DNA from: Zasmidium citrigriseum
Taxonomy: Eukaryota > Ascomycota > Dothideomycetes > Mycosphaerellales > Mycosphaerellaceae
Length of the DNA stretch: 64,000 bases
NCBI GenBank assembly: GCA_002786025.1
Contig: NHNW01000052.1
Location: 1 to 64,000 of the forward strand
Direction: 5' to 3'
The translations under genes and the position numbers were made by a program. How positions within the stretch are numbered: the first letter of the stretch is position 1; every line of letters begins with the position of its first letter. Shown in pieces: positions 35,913-46,733 of the stretch. The notes beneath the pieces were generated by a model. That model did no database searches, was not told where the DNA came from, and saw only the letters and a program-made list of their open reading frames with translations.

Positions 35913-37107
35913 CTCGGAGAATGCTTGCCAGGAGGTCCCCGCCGGACTTGTCACAGAGCTGATGCAGGAGAGACCAGAAAAAGTTGTTTGGAGGAAAATT
36001 GAGTTTCGGCTCGGCAACGCGGCGGCCGGGAAGGTGCAGCCGGTGGGACCTCACCTCCTTGAACCACACTCCTTCCTCCATCTACCAGATATCCAGCATT
36101 TATTGTTAGCCATTTGGCGAACCTCACATCTGTCCGCGGAGGACACAAATGGCGCGGTGGAGGAGAGTGGCAGCAAGAGGCCGGCAACGACCTCCGACCT
36201 TCCCAGGACGTGCTCCTCTCGTAACTCCAAGACATTCGGCATCTGCTTGCCATCTGCGAAGTGCCTCGCCTGCAGCGCGGAGAAAGGCTGACAAGACTTT
36301 CCATCTCGGGTGATACCCAGCAAGGTACCGACCCCGGCGACGCTCGATTTGAACAAGACTGCCACTCTGCTTTGGGATCCCGGCAATTCACCAAATTCTC
36401 CACGGAGCAGTATGGAGCTGCGCAGGAGGAAGTCATAGGTTCGTTCCCTGATACGATAGACGTGCGAACCATTCGACGTTAGCAAAGATCTATGGTGCCC
36501 ATGTGGTCACCCGCCAACGCTGCACAGCAAAACAGTCCGAACGGAGAATTCTACGATCTCCTGGCTCAACGCGTTCACGTGGTGGTTGGTACGGGGACGA
36601 TCGTGGCTTGCCCGGTTCCTGAACCACACATTGATATGTCAATGCAACATTCTTCTCTGGATGACGCCTGGACGTCACCGCAGTCAGGCTTCCATTTCCA
36701 GGCACCGCGGAGGACGATCTCAATGTCACTTGCTTGGTTTGACGACTGTCTTGCACGTGCTGAGCTGTTGTTGTTACATGCCCAGACTCTACGACGAAGA
36801 AGCCGTTGGTACAGGAAGTGAGACATGTGCCGATCTCTCAGGCTGGGCACAGCTACCCAGCGCCATCTCGCGGCTCACGACGAAGTCACAGCCCCGACAT
36901 TACATCCCCCCAGCAAGAAATTCTCGCCACAGAGCATGAAGAAAGGTATAAGTACATCCATGTCGTCCCCCGAATCTCAATCCTCATCAGCATCAACAAC
37001 TCAGCACAACAACCAACAAGCCTTCCATCGCTCTAATCACCAATTCTCTCGCTTCGTCACTCACTACCAATCAAAACAAACCACCAAAAACCCCAAACAA
37101 CTTCAAA
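35913..37107. other. Intergenic region between TTL-like gene and hydrophobin
   Basis: Several short frames overlap here (the largest with ATG is 35951-36472 minus, 173 codons), without recognisable features. The right 170 bp hold the hydrophobin promoter and a long pyrimidine/CA-rich leader. Confidence 0.5.
36947..36952 (+). promoter_or_regulatory. Probable TATA box of the hydrophobin gene
   Basis: TATAAG lies 161 bp upstream of the hydrophobin ATG. It is followed by a CA/CT-rich leader ending in cttcaaaATG, typical of highly expressed fungal genes. Confidence 0.5.
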
Positions 37108-37537
37108 ATGCAGTTCACCACCATCGCCACTTTCCTCTCCGCCGCCATGGCCGTCACCGCCATGCCCGCCGCCGCTCCCGGCTGGCCAAGCAGCAGCGGA
37201 GGCGACTCCTCCAGCACCTGCGCCAAGGGCAGTGCCGTCTCTTGCTGCTCGACCGACTCCAGCGGCAGCGATGCCCTCGGCAACGTTCTCGGTGGCAGCT
37301 GTGTCCTGAACCAGCTCCTTGGCCGTAAGACCTCCACCAATACAGTCAACAAGAGTGGCCGATGCTAATGATTTATTCCAGTGCTGTCCAACACCTGCCC
37401 AGCTGGCAACACCTTCTGCTGCCCAACCAACCAGGACGTAAGTCATCCCACCACTCCACAATACACCTCAATCCATACTAACCTATCTCCAGGGCACCCT
37501 CAACATCGCCCTCTCCTGCATCCCCATCAACCTCTAA
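37108..37537 (+). CDS. Hydrophobin (class I-like)
   Basis: Exons 37108-37324, 37382-37437 and 37493-37537 give 105 residues. Introns of 57 and 55 nt have good GTAAG donors. A signal peptide (about residues 1-19) precedes a Ser/Gly-rich linker. The mature part has eight cysteines in hydrophobin order: TCAKGSAVSCC, GGSC, NTC, NTFCC, LSC. Spacing is C-x7-CC-x17-C-x12-C-x6-CC-x13-C-x6. C3-C4 is a little short and C5-C6 one residue longer than the usual class I pattern, and it does not match class II. Only with both introns removed are all eight cysteines in frame. Hydrophobins self-assemble at air-water interfaces and coat hyphae and spores. Confidence 0.93.
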
Positions 37538-38094
37538 ACGCATTCACGAACGCCTCGGGCTCGACAACACCTCACGACAACATCAACACGGCCATCAGCA
37601 TCGGATTGCGAGATCAATCAAGGGCGGGAATGAAAAAGTGGTAATGCCTCTGTATTTGCGGACTTTGTATTCAGAAGATATCTTTTGTGCTTTTGGTTGT
37701 GTCTGCGACACTTGTTCAGGGAAAACAGCCTCGACGGCATCTGTTGTCAACGCTAGCACCCAATGTAGATAGAGATGTCAAGTATATATTTACTTTGTTT
37801 TGTGAAGCTTCGCAGCTTGTCTCATATCACGTTTCCGATCATTCGACATGCAAATCATGGGGGGAAGCAATGTCACCAACTGAGAGGAATGAAGTCGAAT
37901 ATGCATGTCTTGAAAAGCTTTCCATTTGTCGAAGTATCGGTAGTAAAACCGAAAGTGCCCACGCTATCCATGTAACTAGCACCACAAACTCCCAGCATGC
38001 ATGTATGGAAGGGACTTGACCGCAAGGCAGTAGACTCAATCAATCGCTACTTCACCATCACAACGCCTTACTCAAGTCCCATGTGAAAGCAGCT
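37538..38094. other. Convergent 3' region
   Basis: The 3' flanks of the hydrophobin and WW-protein genes. Small frames only; no gene supported. Confidence 0.5.
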
Positions 38095-39204
38095 CTAGTC
38101 TTCATAGTACTCCTCAGCAGCCTCCTCGTAGTCCTCACGAGCCTCCTGCAACTCCTCGAGCTCACTACTGCTGGCGTCTGAATCGGCGGCGGCAGCTGCG
38201 GCCTCGTTGTACTCTTCCTGGGCTTCGATAAGGTCTTCGCGGTCAGACTCGGAACCGGGAGGTGGTGGTGCAGCGGCAGGTGCGTAGCCGTACGAGGGGT
38301 CGGCGCCGTAAGAAGGATCAGCACCGTAGCCGGCGGCTGGAGCAGCAGCATAACCGTAGCCTGGATCGCTCGGAGCAGCGGCGGGGGCGGCAACCGGGGC
38401 GGCCTTGTGCTCGTCGTCGCTGTCAGAGTCGTCTGTGATGGTTAGCTGCTGGTCTCAAGTGCTTGCAAGGGATGCTTCAAACATACCGAGTGCGGCCACG
38501 GCAAGACCACCGACTGCGAGACCACCAGCACCTGCGAGAAGCATGTTGCGGGTGCTGTGATCTTCCTTCTTCTTCTCCTTCTCGGCCTTCTTCTCAGTCT
38601 GTGCGACGTCGCCATAGTACTGGTGGGCGTTGTCCTGATGCTGCGGGTTTGGGTAGCCCTGAGCTGGCATGGCGCCACCGTACTGGTTGTAGAAGCCGCT
38701 GGCCTCGCCGCGAGACTGCTCGTGGTAGCCACCTGGACCGCTTGGTGGCGGAGCGTAGCCGCCCTGCGGAGGTGGTGGTGGAGAGCTGTAGTTGTAGTTC
38801 TGAGGAGCATCCCACTGAGTGCGGCCGGTGGCCTGCTCTACGTAATAGTAGCGCTGGCTGTTGTGATCCCACTGCGAGATCCAGCCAGGTGGAAGCTGAG
38901 GCTGACCTGGAGGACCGGAAGGCGGTGGTGGGCCGCCATATGGCTGCTGCTGAGGTGGCGGGCTGTTGTAGCCGCCGTACGGGGCCTGGCCGTACTGCGA
39001 AGGAGGAGCTCCGCCGTACTGCTGCTGGTGCTGGCCGTGGGATGGATCGCTGCCGTAGGCAGGTGGTCCAGAGTCATGGCCACGGGTGCCCTCATCAGCA
39101 GTCTTCTCCGGCTTGACCTCGTTCTCCTTCTTCTCTTTGCCGCTGTCGTCGAAGTTGGCTTTGAGCTCCTTGAACTCCTCGGTGAGCTTCTTGAAGAACG
39201 ACAT
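38095..39204 (-). CDS. WW-domain protein with glycine-rich hydrophobic segment
   Basis: Exons 38487-39204 and 38095-38432 (intron 54 nt, GTATGT to CACAG) give 351 residues. Residues 40-103 are Pro/Gln/Gly/Tyr-rich. A WW domain spans about 104-134 (LPPGWISQWDHNSQRYYY, then GRTQWDAP), a Pro-ligand-binding fold. After a second Pro/Gly/Tyr-rich stretch and a charged KKAEKEKKKED run comes a glycine-zipper-like hydrophobic segment (about 221-240, NMLLAGAGGLAVGGLAVAALG) near the exon junction. The second exon encodes an Ala/Pro/Gly/Tyr region with GADPSYG repeats and an acidic Glu-rich helix ending EEYYED. This suggests a membrane-associated scaffold, but the family role is unknown to me. Confidence 0.85.
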
Positions 39205-40085
39205 GGCGCTCGTGGATGTTTGGTGTGAGGGATTGAGGTTGATGAAGGGGGTTTTGGAAGAAGAGAAGGGTGGGATGTGTTGTTCTTGAAGGAAAGTGTC
39301 CAGCGCTACTTGAAGACGCGTGGTGGGGCACTGCCACTATCGATAGCGGTGGAAGGCTTGGCAAGGAAAGCACGTCTCAATTGCGATGCTTGTGACACGC
39401 AAAGATGCGCTGTTTTCTGGCCTGCCAAGCCACGCACATGCCGTGGCGATGCTCAAGTCAGTTGCTCACAGCAAACGAAGCGCGCGCTTGCCTACAGTAC
39501 AGCTTCGTGACAGCTGAGCTCTGCACACCCTGGCAACATTTTATGCACCATAAGTACCGTTTTGGTAAGGCTGAGATCCACTATAGATGTACGGTGACCA
39601 GGTACCACTGTGGCTCGACTGCGGTCGTAACTTTCACGGGACCCCTATCAATGATCATAGAGGGGTCTTAAGAGGCCAGCTTCCTGATCACGGGACTCGT
39701 CAGTGTGGCTTGAGCACTGTAGACGTGTGATTCGTGGCAGTGTGATGTTCGAATGGCAGGTGAAGTCGAGTGAAAGCGCCGGCATCTCGGTACAGCAACC
39801 CCTGTTCGCGGCTTGGCATGCGTTGTACTCGTGCTCTCGTTCAGCGGTCCAGTCGTTGCGTTCCAAGAGTTTCTGATGCATATGGCAAGCATATCTATGA
39901 GCCGGCTAGTATTTGGCTGCATAAGATGGCATCCGAAACATATAGGGCAGTCAGCGAGTGGTCATCAATATTTGATTAATCATCTGATTAAGGTTTACGC
40001 TGACCCTGAGGACGATGTCACTCCGCGTCGTCGCGTCTCCCCTGGACATCATCAATCCAAGCAAAAGCACATCAAAGGGGCCGTG
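39205..40085. other. Divergent intergenic region
   Basis: Between the WW-domain gene and the conserved fungal gene. In-frame sequence extends upstream of 40086 to 39813 but starts at TTG and looks non-coding. No other feature seen. Confidence 0.5.
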
Positions 40086-41195
40086 ATGAGTGCCACCGAC
40101 CTGCAAGCGCTCTTGCGCTTTCTCTCACAAGATGCCAAAGTCCCCCTCGCCACTGCCATGGGCAAGGTCAAAGATCTCCAAAAAGCCAACCTAGACTCCG
40201 CAGAAAAGCTCGCAAAAGCCAAGCCAGACGAGTTGAAAGCCATGTTCGAAGACGAGAAAGTCTCGAAGCAGATCATCTCGGCTGCGAAACGCGTGTCGAA
40301 GAAGCGTGCAGCTGGAGACGACAGCGCACTAACGCCAAAGAAGAAGAAGAATGAAAGTCTCTTCTCGGATGAACCGCTCTCTCCGGCGCAGCTGGAGGAG
40401 TCGTTGACATTGCCTTACAGTAACCTCGACGAAGAAGAACTCCGCAAGACAGGGCTCTTCACCAACCGTGCTCCCCTCGTGTTGGCCTTTCTTGTCATCT
40501 TGCTGAAGCACACCATGCCGGAGCAACCACTTTCAAGTCGATTGAGCCTGGCGCAAGCATACGTAAGTATCACGAGTAGATCAAGAGCAGTCTATCTGGG
40601 CATTGAAAACGGGAAGAGCGCCGAAGAGGAGGGCTTCGGCGAGGGCCAGCCAGTCGTCGATGTCGGTGGCAAGGAAATCAAAGTGCTGAGAAGATGGGGT
40701 TACGAGTGGAAGCAAGGACCTACTGCAGAGCAATCCGCGAAGACTCAGGGTGAAGATGGAGAGACAGCTGAAGAAGAGGAGAAACCCGCTCTGTGGGCCT
40801 TGGATCTAGAAGCTCTGAAGAGATCCGGCAACGAGAAACAGCCCGCCGCTACCACCAACGCCACCCATAGCAATATCCCGATTTATACGCCGCAATCAGC
40901 TCGAGCCTATATACTGAAAGCATTCGATGACCCCCCTTCCGAGACCATGACATTAAAGAAGCAATCAGCCGCAGCAAGAGCGGCGAAGAAAGAGCAGAAT
41001 CTGGGCAAGCTGTTCCGGGCCCTCGACCTTCTGTACGACGCTTGGGCTACGACTCTGTCACCAAGTGAGCTGGACAAGCGGACTTGGAACTGGTACGTGA
41101 AGGTGCGACCGTCTGTCGAGGATGGTGTTGCTGGATGGGGAGGCAAGAATGAGCTGAGATTGGCCGATATCCTGGAGCTGCGTCCAAAGAGCTGA
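40086..41195 (+). CDS. Conserved fungal protein of unknown function
   Basis: 369 residues, single exon, from the ATG that begins MSATDLQALLRFL. The N-terminal 70 residues are helical and Lys/Ala-rich, ending in a basic KRVSKKR patch; a KKKKNE run follows. The middle block (FTNRAPLVLAFLVILLKHTM, then SSRLSLAQAYVSITSRS, then EIKVLRRWGYEWK) and the C-terminal block (YVKVRPSVEDGVAGW) look well conserved in character, but I cannot attach a domain name. The one hydrophobic run looks like a buried helix rather than a membrane span. It is probably nuclear or cytosolic, judging by the basic patches. Its stop lies 46 bp from that of the convergent HAD gene. Confidence 0.75.
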   Translation: MSATDLQALLRFLSQDAKVPLATAMGKVKDLQKANLDSAEKLAKAKPDELKAMFEDEKVSKQIISAAKRVSKKRAAGDDSALTPKKKKNESLFSDEPLSPAQLEESLTLPYSNLDEEELRKTGLFTNRAPLVLAFLVILLKHTMPEQPLSSRLSLAQAYVSITSRSRAVYLGIENGKSAEEEGFGEGQPVVDVGGKEIKVLRRWGYEWKQGPTAEQSAKTQGEDGETAEEEEKPALWALDLEALKRSGNEKQPAATTNATHSNIPIYTPQSARAYILKAFDDPPSETMTLKKQSAAARAAKKEQNLGKLFRALDLLYDAWATTLSPSELDKRTWNWYVKVRPSVEDGVAGWGGKNELRLADILELRPKS

Positions 41196-41241
41196 GATCC
41201 ATCACTTGTCGATGAGGAGACTTGATCGCGTTGAACCACGA

Positions 41242-42185
41242 TCATGTTGGCTTCGGCAGCCATTCCGCAAGCTTTGCAAGGCTGCTGAAACCAACCGCTT
41301 TGTCGGTCTTGAAGGCGTCGTACAGGTTGCCAGGCGATTTCGGCTCAAGCCAACTGCAATCATGACGTCCGCGGGTCGTCTCACGATCGATCAGAACAGA
41401 ATTCCAGCCGGCATTCAGAGCACCAACAACGTCTTTCTCGTGCTCGTCTCCAACGTACACCTTTCGCCAGGTGCTGAGGTCCTTTGTCGATGATGCCGCA
41501 TCACTGTCGCTCTCCAACTTGGCCTTCAGAACCTCTTCAGCTGCAGTGAAGATTTGCTTGTCGGGCTTCTCGTATCCGACATCGTACGACATGACGGTGA
41601 AGTCAATGTCGTACTGCGCACCGACAGGGTCTTGCGGTCGTCCGCCGTACCGAAGCGGACTGACGCGCAGGCCAAGAGAGGTCAAGATGTCGGGTACCCG
41701 GTCATCGGAGTTCGTAATGACACCAACGACGACTTGAGTCTTCTCTGCCTGATGCGCTTCCCGGATCCTCTGAATCAGAGGCTTGACATCGGAGAACAAA
41801 GCATAGCCTTCGTCGCACCAGAACCGGTTCAGCAGCTGCGGTATGAGCTCCTTCGGCATCTTGTCGTTCTTCTTCATCAAGGGCTCGAAAGTATTCTGGA
41901 TGATCTGCATTGGCTGTCAGTCACATCTTCCTGGCCGAAGGGATATGTTCAATTCACATTCGTCCACCACTTCTCTGCATTCATGCCATTCGCCTTGCCG
42001 TAATTCGGATTCTGCTTGGCCTCCTGCTTGAAGGCCTTCTTGAACGATGCGGCGACATCTTCGTTGCTGAAGCCACCGAGTCCGAGCGATCGAGCGACAT
42101 CTGCATACTGCTGTGCGACTGGGAGGCGCGGTTTGAACAGCGTACCGAAGGCGTCGAAACACAGCAGGAGGTTCTTTGACGACAT
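41242..42185 (-). CDS. HAD-superfamily hydrolase (HDHD3-like)
   Basis: Exons 41958-42185 and 41242-41904 (intron 53 nt) give 296 residues. HAD motifs: LCFDAFGTLF near residue 10 (nucleophile Asp; the second acidic residue replaced in DAFGT, as in related REG-2/HDHD3-type proteins), VGVITNSDDR (motif II Ser/Thr-type), KPDKQIF (motif III Lys) and YVGDEHEKDVVGA (motif IV acidic pair). A helical cap lies between motifs I and II. Members dephosphorylate small metabolites; the lost motif I acidic residue makes the activity uncertain. No targeting signal. Confidence 0.87.
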
Positions 42186-42472
42186 TTTCCCGGTCGTCTC
42201 CAGGCTTGGTCTTCGCGGCCGATCAGGTCTCCGTCGGATGCATGGCCATTGGCGTCTCGATGTTGTCGAGTTATGATGACATTGAGTGGCGAAGTCGTGT
42301 GACCATTGGAAGCGGAAGCTCGAGATTCACCTCAGCTATGCTTATGTCATCATCACGTGCGGGGACTCACTAAAACCCGGAGTTCACATGTCAAGCGCAG
42401 AGACTCATGTGGACCATGGAAATGAGATATGGATTGGGAAAAATGCATCAAATCTATCTGAGAGTATCAAAC

Positions 42473-43514
42473 TCATCCGAGGGTGTCCTTATCCAGTGGT
42501 CCATTCCGGATGTGGAAATACAGACACCACTGATCGGCCGGCCCTGCCTTGCAATTGAAGATATTGACCTGGTCGATGACCCTGATGCCCATCCGATCCT
42601 TGTGCTGAGCAAGGAAATACGACACGCCAACCGAGTTGCTCGTGGTGAGTGCAACTTTGGCCTTGTCCTCGTCGATGTTCCATTGATAGCCTGGCCACTG
42701 GTAAACACATAAAGTTAGCTTCGGCACATCGAAGACGACAAGGAAACACCACTGGACTTACCGGGCCTGGCTTCTCCGGCGCATTCGCTATGTTGCCATT
42801 TCCCATAGCTAGCCTCAGTCTAGTTTGGGTGTTCTTGTTGGCGATGTTGTACCGGAAGACATGCTGGATGTTATTCACATTCCTTCCCGCCAAACGCAGC
42901 CATTCCAAATACACAATATCTGACCACTGCTTCAAAGGCGGTATCTGGCTCTTGGGAATACCTCTTCTCGTAGCATAGTAGTCCGGCCCGTAGCTGCTCG
43001 AAGCAATGATTACGCCATCATTCTTGTTGAAATAGTTGAAGTATCGTCCCCCTGTCTTTCGATAGGGTGGCGCATCCTTGTCGTGGGTGTCGCTGATGAG
43101 GGTCCATTGTTCGATCTCCTTTCTGATTCCAGTCTGATCGAAGGCTTCGACGAGCCCCAGGCTGTCAAGAGCGTCTTGGGAGCTTAAGGGAAGCGTCGTT
43201 GAGGTCCAGCCGTAGCGAGCGAGGCCGGTGTGGACGATCCAGGGGGATTGCGTTACGACGCTCGCTGGGGCGTTCATGATGCAGGCGAGCCAGTTGCCGT
43301 GGTAGACTGCGTCGTCCCAGGAGGTATCGCGTTCAGTGATGTTGTGATGGAGCTCGTGGTCGAGGTGTCTGGCATGGAGCTGTGCAGGCTTTGATTGTGC
43401 TGGTGTTGATATCACATGCAGGCAGACGGCAATGATCGCTGTGGCAGTGAGAATGCAAAGCCAAAATGCCCGCCTTGAGCCATGATAGGAAGGTTCCGGA
43501 TCGGCGTGAGGCAT
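42473..43514 (-). CDS. Tandem paralogue family, member 1 (type II membrane or secreted)
   Basis: Exons 42762-43514 and 42473-42697 (intron 64 nt) give 325 residues. An uncleaved-looking hydrophobic segment at residues 16-36 suggests a signal anchor. Blocks shared with the next two genes are ARYGWTSTTLPL, NDGVIIASSSYGP, PPLKQWSDIVYL, NIQHVFRYNI and, after the intron, WPGYQWNI then HKDRMGIRVIDQVNIFN and WCLYFHI with GPLDKD. No catalytic motif or known domain is recognised. Sequon NIT lies just after the anchor. Probably faces the secretory lumen or the outside. Confidence 0.8.
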
Positions 43515-43893
43515 TGATTTGTGTCTGCAAATGAGGTCGGTCGTATCAATTTATTCCCTCGGGGACACTCCTGATATGCAAGTAAGTGTCGCTTCGCCAA
43601 ATCAGCGTAGTAGAGTATGATGAGGGAGAGACTTGGAGTTAAGAAGTATCTCATGACTATAGAAATAGTGAGTGCCAGTAAAAATGTGCATGTGACACGA
43701 GCTAGTTGCCATGTGCCAATGGCCAGTCTCGGTCCAAGGTAATGAGCAAGGAGTCTGGACACAACCCCCCGACCTCAGTAGTCATCTCTGGAGGCATTCA
43801 TAGTATCTCCGCAGGCAAGGTTAAGTCGTCTCTGCTGGGGGTTAGCTCGAAGGATCGAAGGGGTCTTTGTAGGGCCTCTCACCTGGTTGCTGC
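43515..43893. other. Intergenic between paralogues 1 and 2
   Basis: This spacer should hold the promoter of paralogue 1 and the 3' end of paralogue 2. No further coding exon recognised. Confidence 0.45.
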
Positions 43894-45117
43894 TTATCCT
43901 TCACTATACAGACGAACAAAACGTTTGTCCTTATCGAGTCCCAGCGGACCGTCCGCAATGTGCATGTAGAGGTTCCATGAGCCATGCTGACTAGGGTCAT
44001 CCTTACGTTCGTCGTCACTCTCACTAGATTCTGCCATGTAGTCGTAGGGTGTTTCCGCTTTCGACTCTTTGAGAAGTCCGTTGAAGACTTGGACCCTGTC
44101 GATGACTCGGACTCCAAGTTGGTCCTTGTGCGAGATGAGGCCGTGGGCGAGGCTCTTGCCGCCTTTTGTGCTGATGGCTGCGAAGGCTCGATAGGACTTC
44201 ATGTCCGTTGTCATCGGGAAGACAGAGCCCGGCCACTATGGTGGGATCAGTATGTTATGGGTGAGAGCGTACTTGGGGTTTCATACCTTCTTAGGAAAGT
44301 CAGGAGCTCCGTCGTTATTTAGAACCATCAGAGACAACATGTATTGGGTCTTGTCGTCCCCGACATTAGGTATGAAAACATGTTGGATTTTGCGAACTTG
44401 TTGCAAAGCCAATTCTTGAGCTTTGCGCTCAGACTCTTGCTCTGCGGCCTTTGATTTTTTGGACTTCGAGGCTCCAGGTTTTGCGTCGCTGCTCTTCAGT
44501 TCCTTGAGCATCAGGTCCCTACCACCTGCAAGAAGACCTAGGTATAGCACATCCGACAAATGTGTCAGGGGCACGGGACTCCGCGTTTCTTCTTTGGCCT
44601 TGGACCACCGAGACACCTTGCTCGGGCTAGATGGCCCAGGGTTTTGTTGATTTGCCGGTCCGACATTGTGGACAGCGATCAAGATCCCATGCTTGAAGTT
44701 CACAATGTTCCTGTAGATAGCCATGGTCTTATTGTATTGGCCATTCGAGTCGCTGCTGCCGCTTGCGTGAATGAGCACGATCTTATGCCAATCGGTCATT
44801 TCATACGTCGAGCTGCCGCATGCATTCAAGGCCCTCTTGAGGGGTGAAAGGTCCTTCTCTGTGACCGGTTCGTTCGTTGGGTCCAGTTCGTAAGACCAGC
44901 CGTATGCTCGAAGGTCTTCAATTTCCGTGAACATTGTTTGAGGCACTTCACCAGCCGCCTGAAGCTCCTCCATCATAAGAGCCAGCTTTTGGCCTGTAAT
45001 GATTCCGTCTTCCTTGATCTTTTCATGACGGTTGTACGTCGGATAGTCCTCTGTCCAGTCGAATTTGGGGTCGTCGACATCAAGACATCTTCTTCTTGAT
45101 GCCAGATTCTTAGCCAT
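43894..45117 (-). CDS. Tandem paralogue family, member 2 (no membrane anchor, with insertion)
   Basis: Exons 44287-45117 and 43894-44235 (intron 51 nt) give 390 residues. It shares LRAYGWSYEL, KHGILIAVHNVGP, LTHLSDVLYLGL, KIQHVFIPNVGD and, after the intron at the same place, WPGSVFPM with SHKDQLGVRVIDRVQVFN and WNLYMHIADGPLG. It differs from its neighbours in lacking the N-terminal hydrophobic anchor, in carrying a Lys/Ser/Glu-rich insertion (about residues 220-245) before the last exon-1 block, and in carrying an acidic SSESDDERKDD insertion in exon 2. It is therefore probably cytosolic or nuclear. Function unknown. Confidence 0.8.
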
Positions 45118-45606
45118 AGTCAGACACTCGATTTGAATATGAGTTCACTTTCGGATTCTGAATCGTGCTGTCGAGTTTCGATGGTATGTTTCAATAGTAA
45201 CAAGAGTTCGCAAGCCATCGGCAGAGTATTTAAGTATGGGCTCGTGGTCATGCGGGCGTTGTAAGCACGTAGTCGGCAGCAATCGTATGGTCAGGTCTTC
45301 CATTGCACATCGTGAAGGTCATGAAGCGGGCACAACCAGCAAGCTCTTGTCGTCAAACAGTGGCCTAGCGACATTGAGAACGGCGTTGCCAAATCATTGT
45401 GTTTGTCGAGGTCACAACTTGAGCTGCTTGTCGCCGGGCAGATCATGCAAGCCTGCAGACATCCATCACGCAGTCAAAAGCATCGGCACATCCATGAGAC
45501 CCGAGCAAAGAACACCTTGAATCCAGTCAGCCATGCGCATCAAGCAATCACTTATCTTGAACTTTCGTTCTTGTATATCCCTCGGGTACTCAAAACGCTC
45601 AAAGTT
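45118..45606. other. Intergenic between paralogues 2 and 3
   Basis: No gene supported. It should contain the promoter of paralogue 2. Confidence 0.45.
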
Positions 45607-46733
45607 TCAAGAAGCAAGCGGTCCATCAACAATATGAAAGTAAATGCACCACTGTGAATCTCCATCATCGCTCGGACAATTAAATATATTGACACGATCA
45701 ATCGCTCGAATGCCCATAGGACCCTTGTGAGTTCCCAGGAAGTAGGCCACGCCCTTGCCGTTGGCTGTGCTGAGGGTTGCGAGGGCTTGGGTTTCGGTGA
45801 TCGGGTAGCTGAGGCCGGGCCACTACATAGTGGAAGGGAGGCATGGTCAGTAGGTCTCTTGCACGGTTGGATGAGTGAAATGCGTACCTTTGGTGGGTAG
45901 TCATAGATACTCGATCCTCCCGTGATCATGGCCAACGTCTGCTTGACCCCGTCATTGACGATGTTATGTCGAAAGATATGGTTAATGCCGCCGATGTCCC
46001 CAGTACCGATGTCCTCGATCGTTTTCTTCAGAGTCAAGTACACCAAATCCGACCACTGTCGCAGCGGGACGATCTTATCCGCTGGTATCTCAGAGCCGTC
46101 TCTCTCGTTCATCCAGACTGGCCCGTAGTTCTGCGTGGCGATCATTACACCATCTCTGAGGTTGAGAAGACTCTGGTAGGTGCCCCAAGTCGGCGGATAG
46201 CTTTTGTCATTGGAGATACTCTTGGACGTGTGCGCGACGCTGACTTGATTCCAGAGTGCCTTGTCCTCGATGATGGAGAGATCGACAAAAGCGTCGTGGA
46301 AGCCGAAGGCACCTAGCTCATCATCTTCGTGGTCTGCTAGGGGAATGCGAGTGTAGCTCCAGCCGTAGCGAGTTCTTGCTAAGTCGGCTGTCTCAGTGTA
46401 TGAAGATTGTGGGCTGTGGGTAGATCCCAGGTCTTCGTCGAGCATGCAGATCATGCCTTTCCCAATCACAACGGCTTTGCCTTTTGCGTCGAGTTGGTCG
46501 AATGGAGTGGCGAGTAATGTGCTGAGCGGAGGCGACCAGCCTGGGATGGCATCGTTGCGGTCATTCGCTCGAGAAGTGATATTGCGGTTGATTGAAAGCA
46601 AGTTTCGTCGGTGAACCAGTTGAGCCGAGGGATCTTGGGGCGAGGGAGTGTGCCATTGAAGGGCGCATAGCAACACGATGGTCAGAAGGGTTGCCAATGG
46701 AGCTAGCCTCTGCCAGCTCGCCGTGGTAGTCAT
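45607..46733 (-). CDS. Tandem paralogue family, member 3 (type II membrane or secreted)
   Basis: Exons 45888-46733 and 45607-45822 (intron 65 nt, gtacgc to gtag) give 353 residues. A hydrophobic anchor spans residues 10-27 (LAPLATLLTIVLLCALQW), followed by sequon NIT. Shared blocks: ARTRYGWSYTRIPL, RDGVMIATQNYGP, VPLRQWSDLVYL, GINHIFRHNIVN, then after the intron WPGLSYPI, GTHKGPMGIRAIDRVNIFN and WCIYFHIVDGPLAS. Without splicing the frame would read on past the true end, giving a misleading 393-codon ORF. Closest in layout to member 1. Function unknown. Confidence 0.8.

Noticed and set aside
35951..36472. 173-codon minus-strand frame with ATG upstream of the TTL-like gene
   Set aside because: It overlaps the TTL-like gene's 5' end, is Ser/Cys/Arg/Pro-rich without domain features, and looks like a shadow frame.
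38557..39228. 223-codon Leu/Val/Arg-rich plus-strand frame
   Set aside because: It is antisense to the Pro/Gly/Gln-rich WW-protein exon; the apparent hydrophobicity is a composition artefact and it starts at a non-ATG codon.
45552..45606. Longer C-terminus of paralogue 3 without splicing
   Set aside because: Reading through the intron gives a low-complexity tail, whereas splicing restores the WPG module shared by all three paralogues and stops at 45607.
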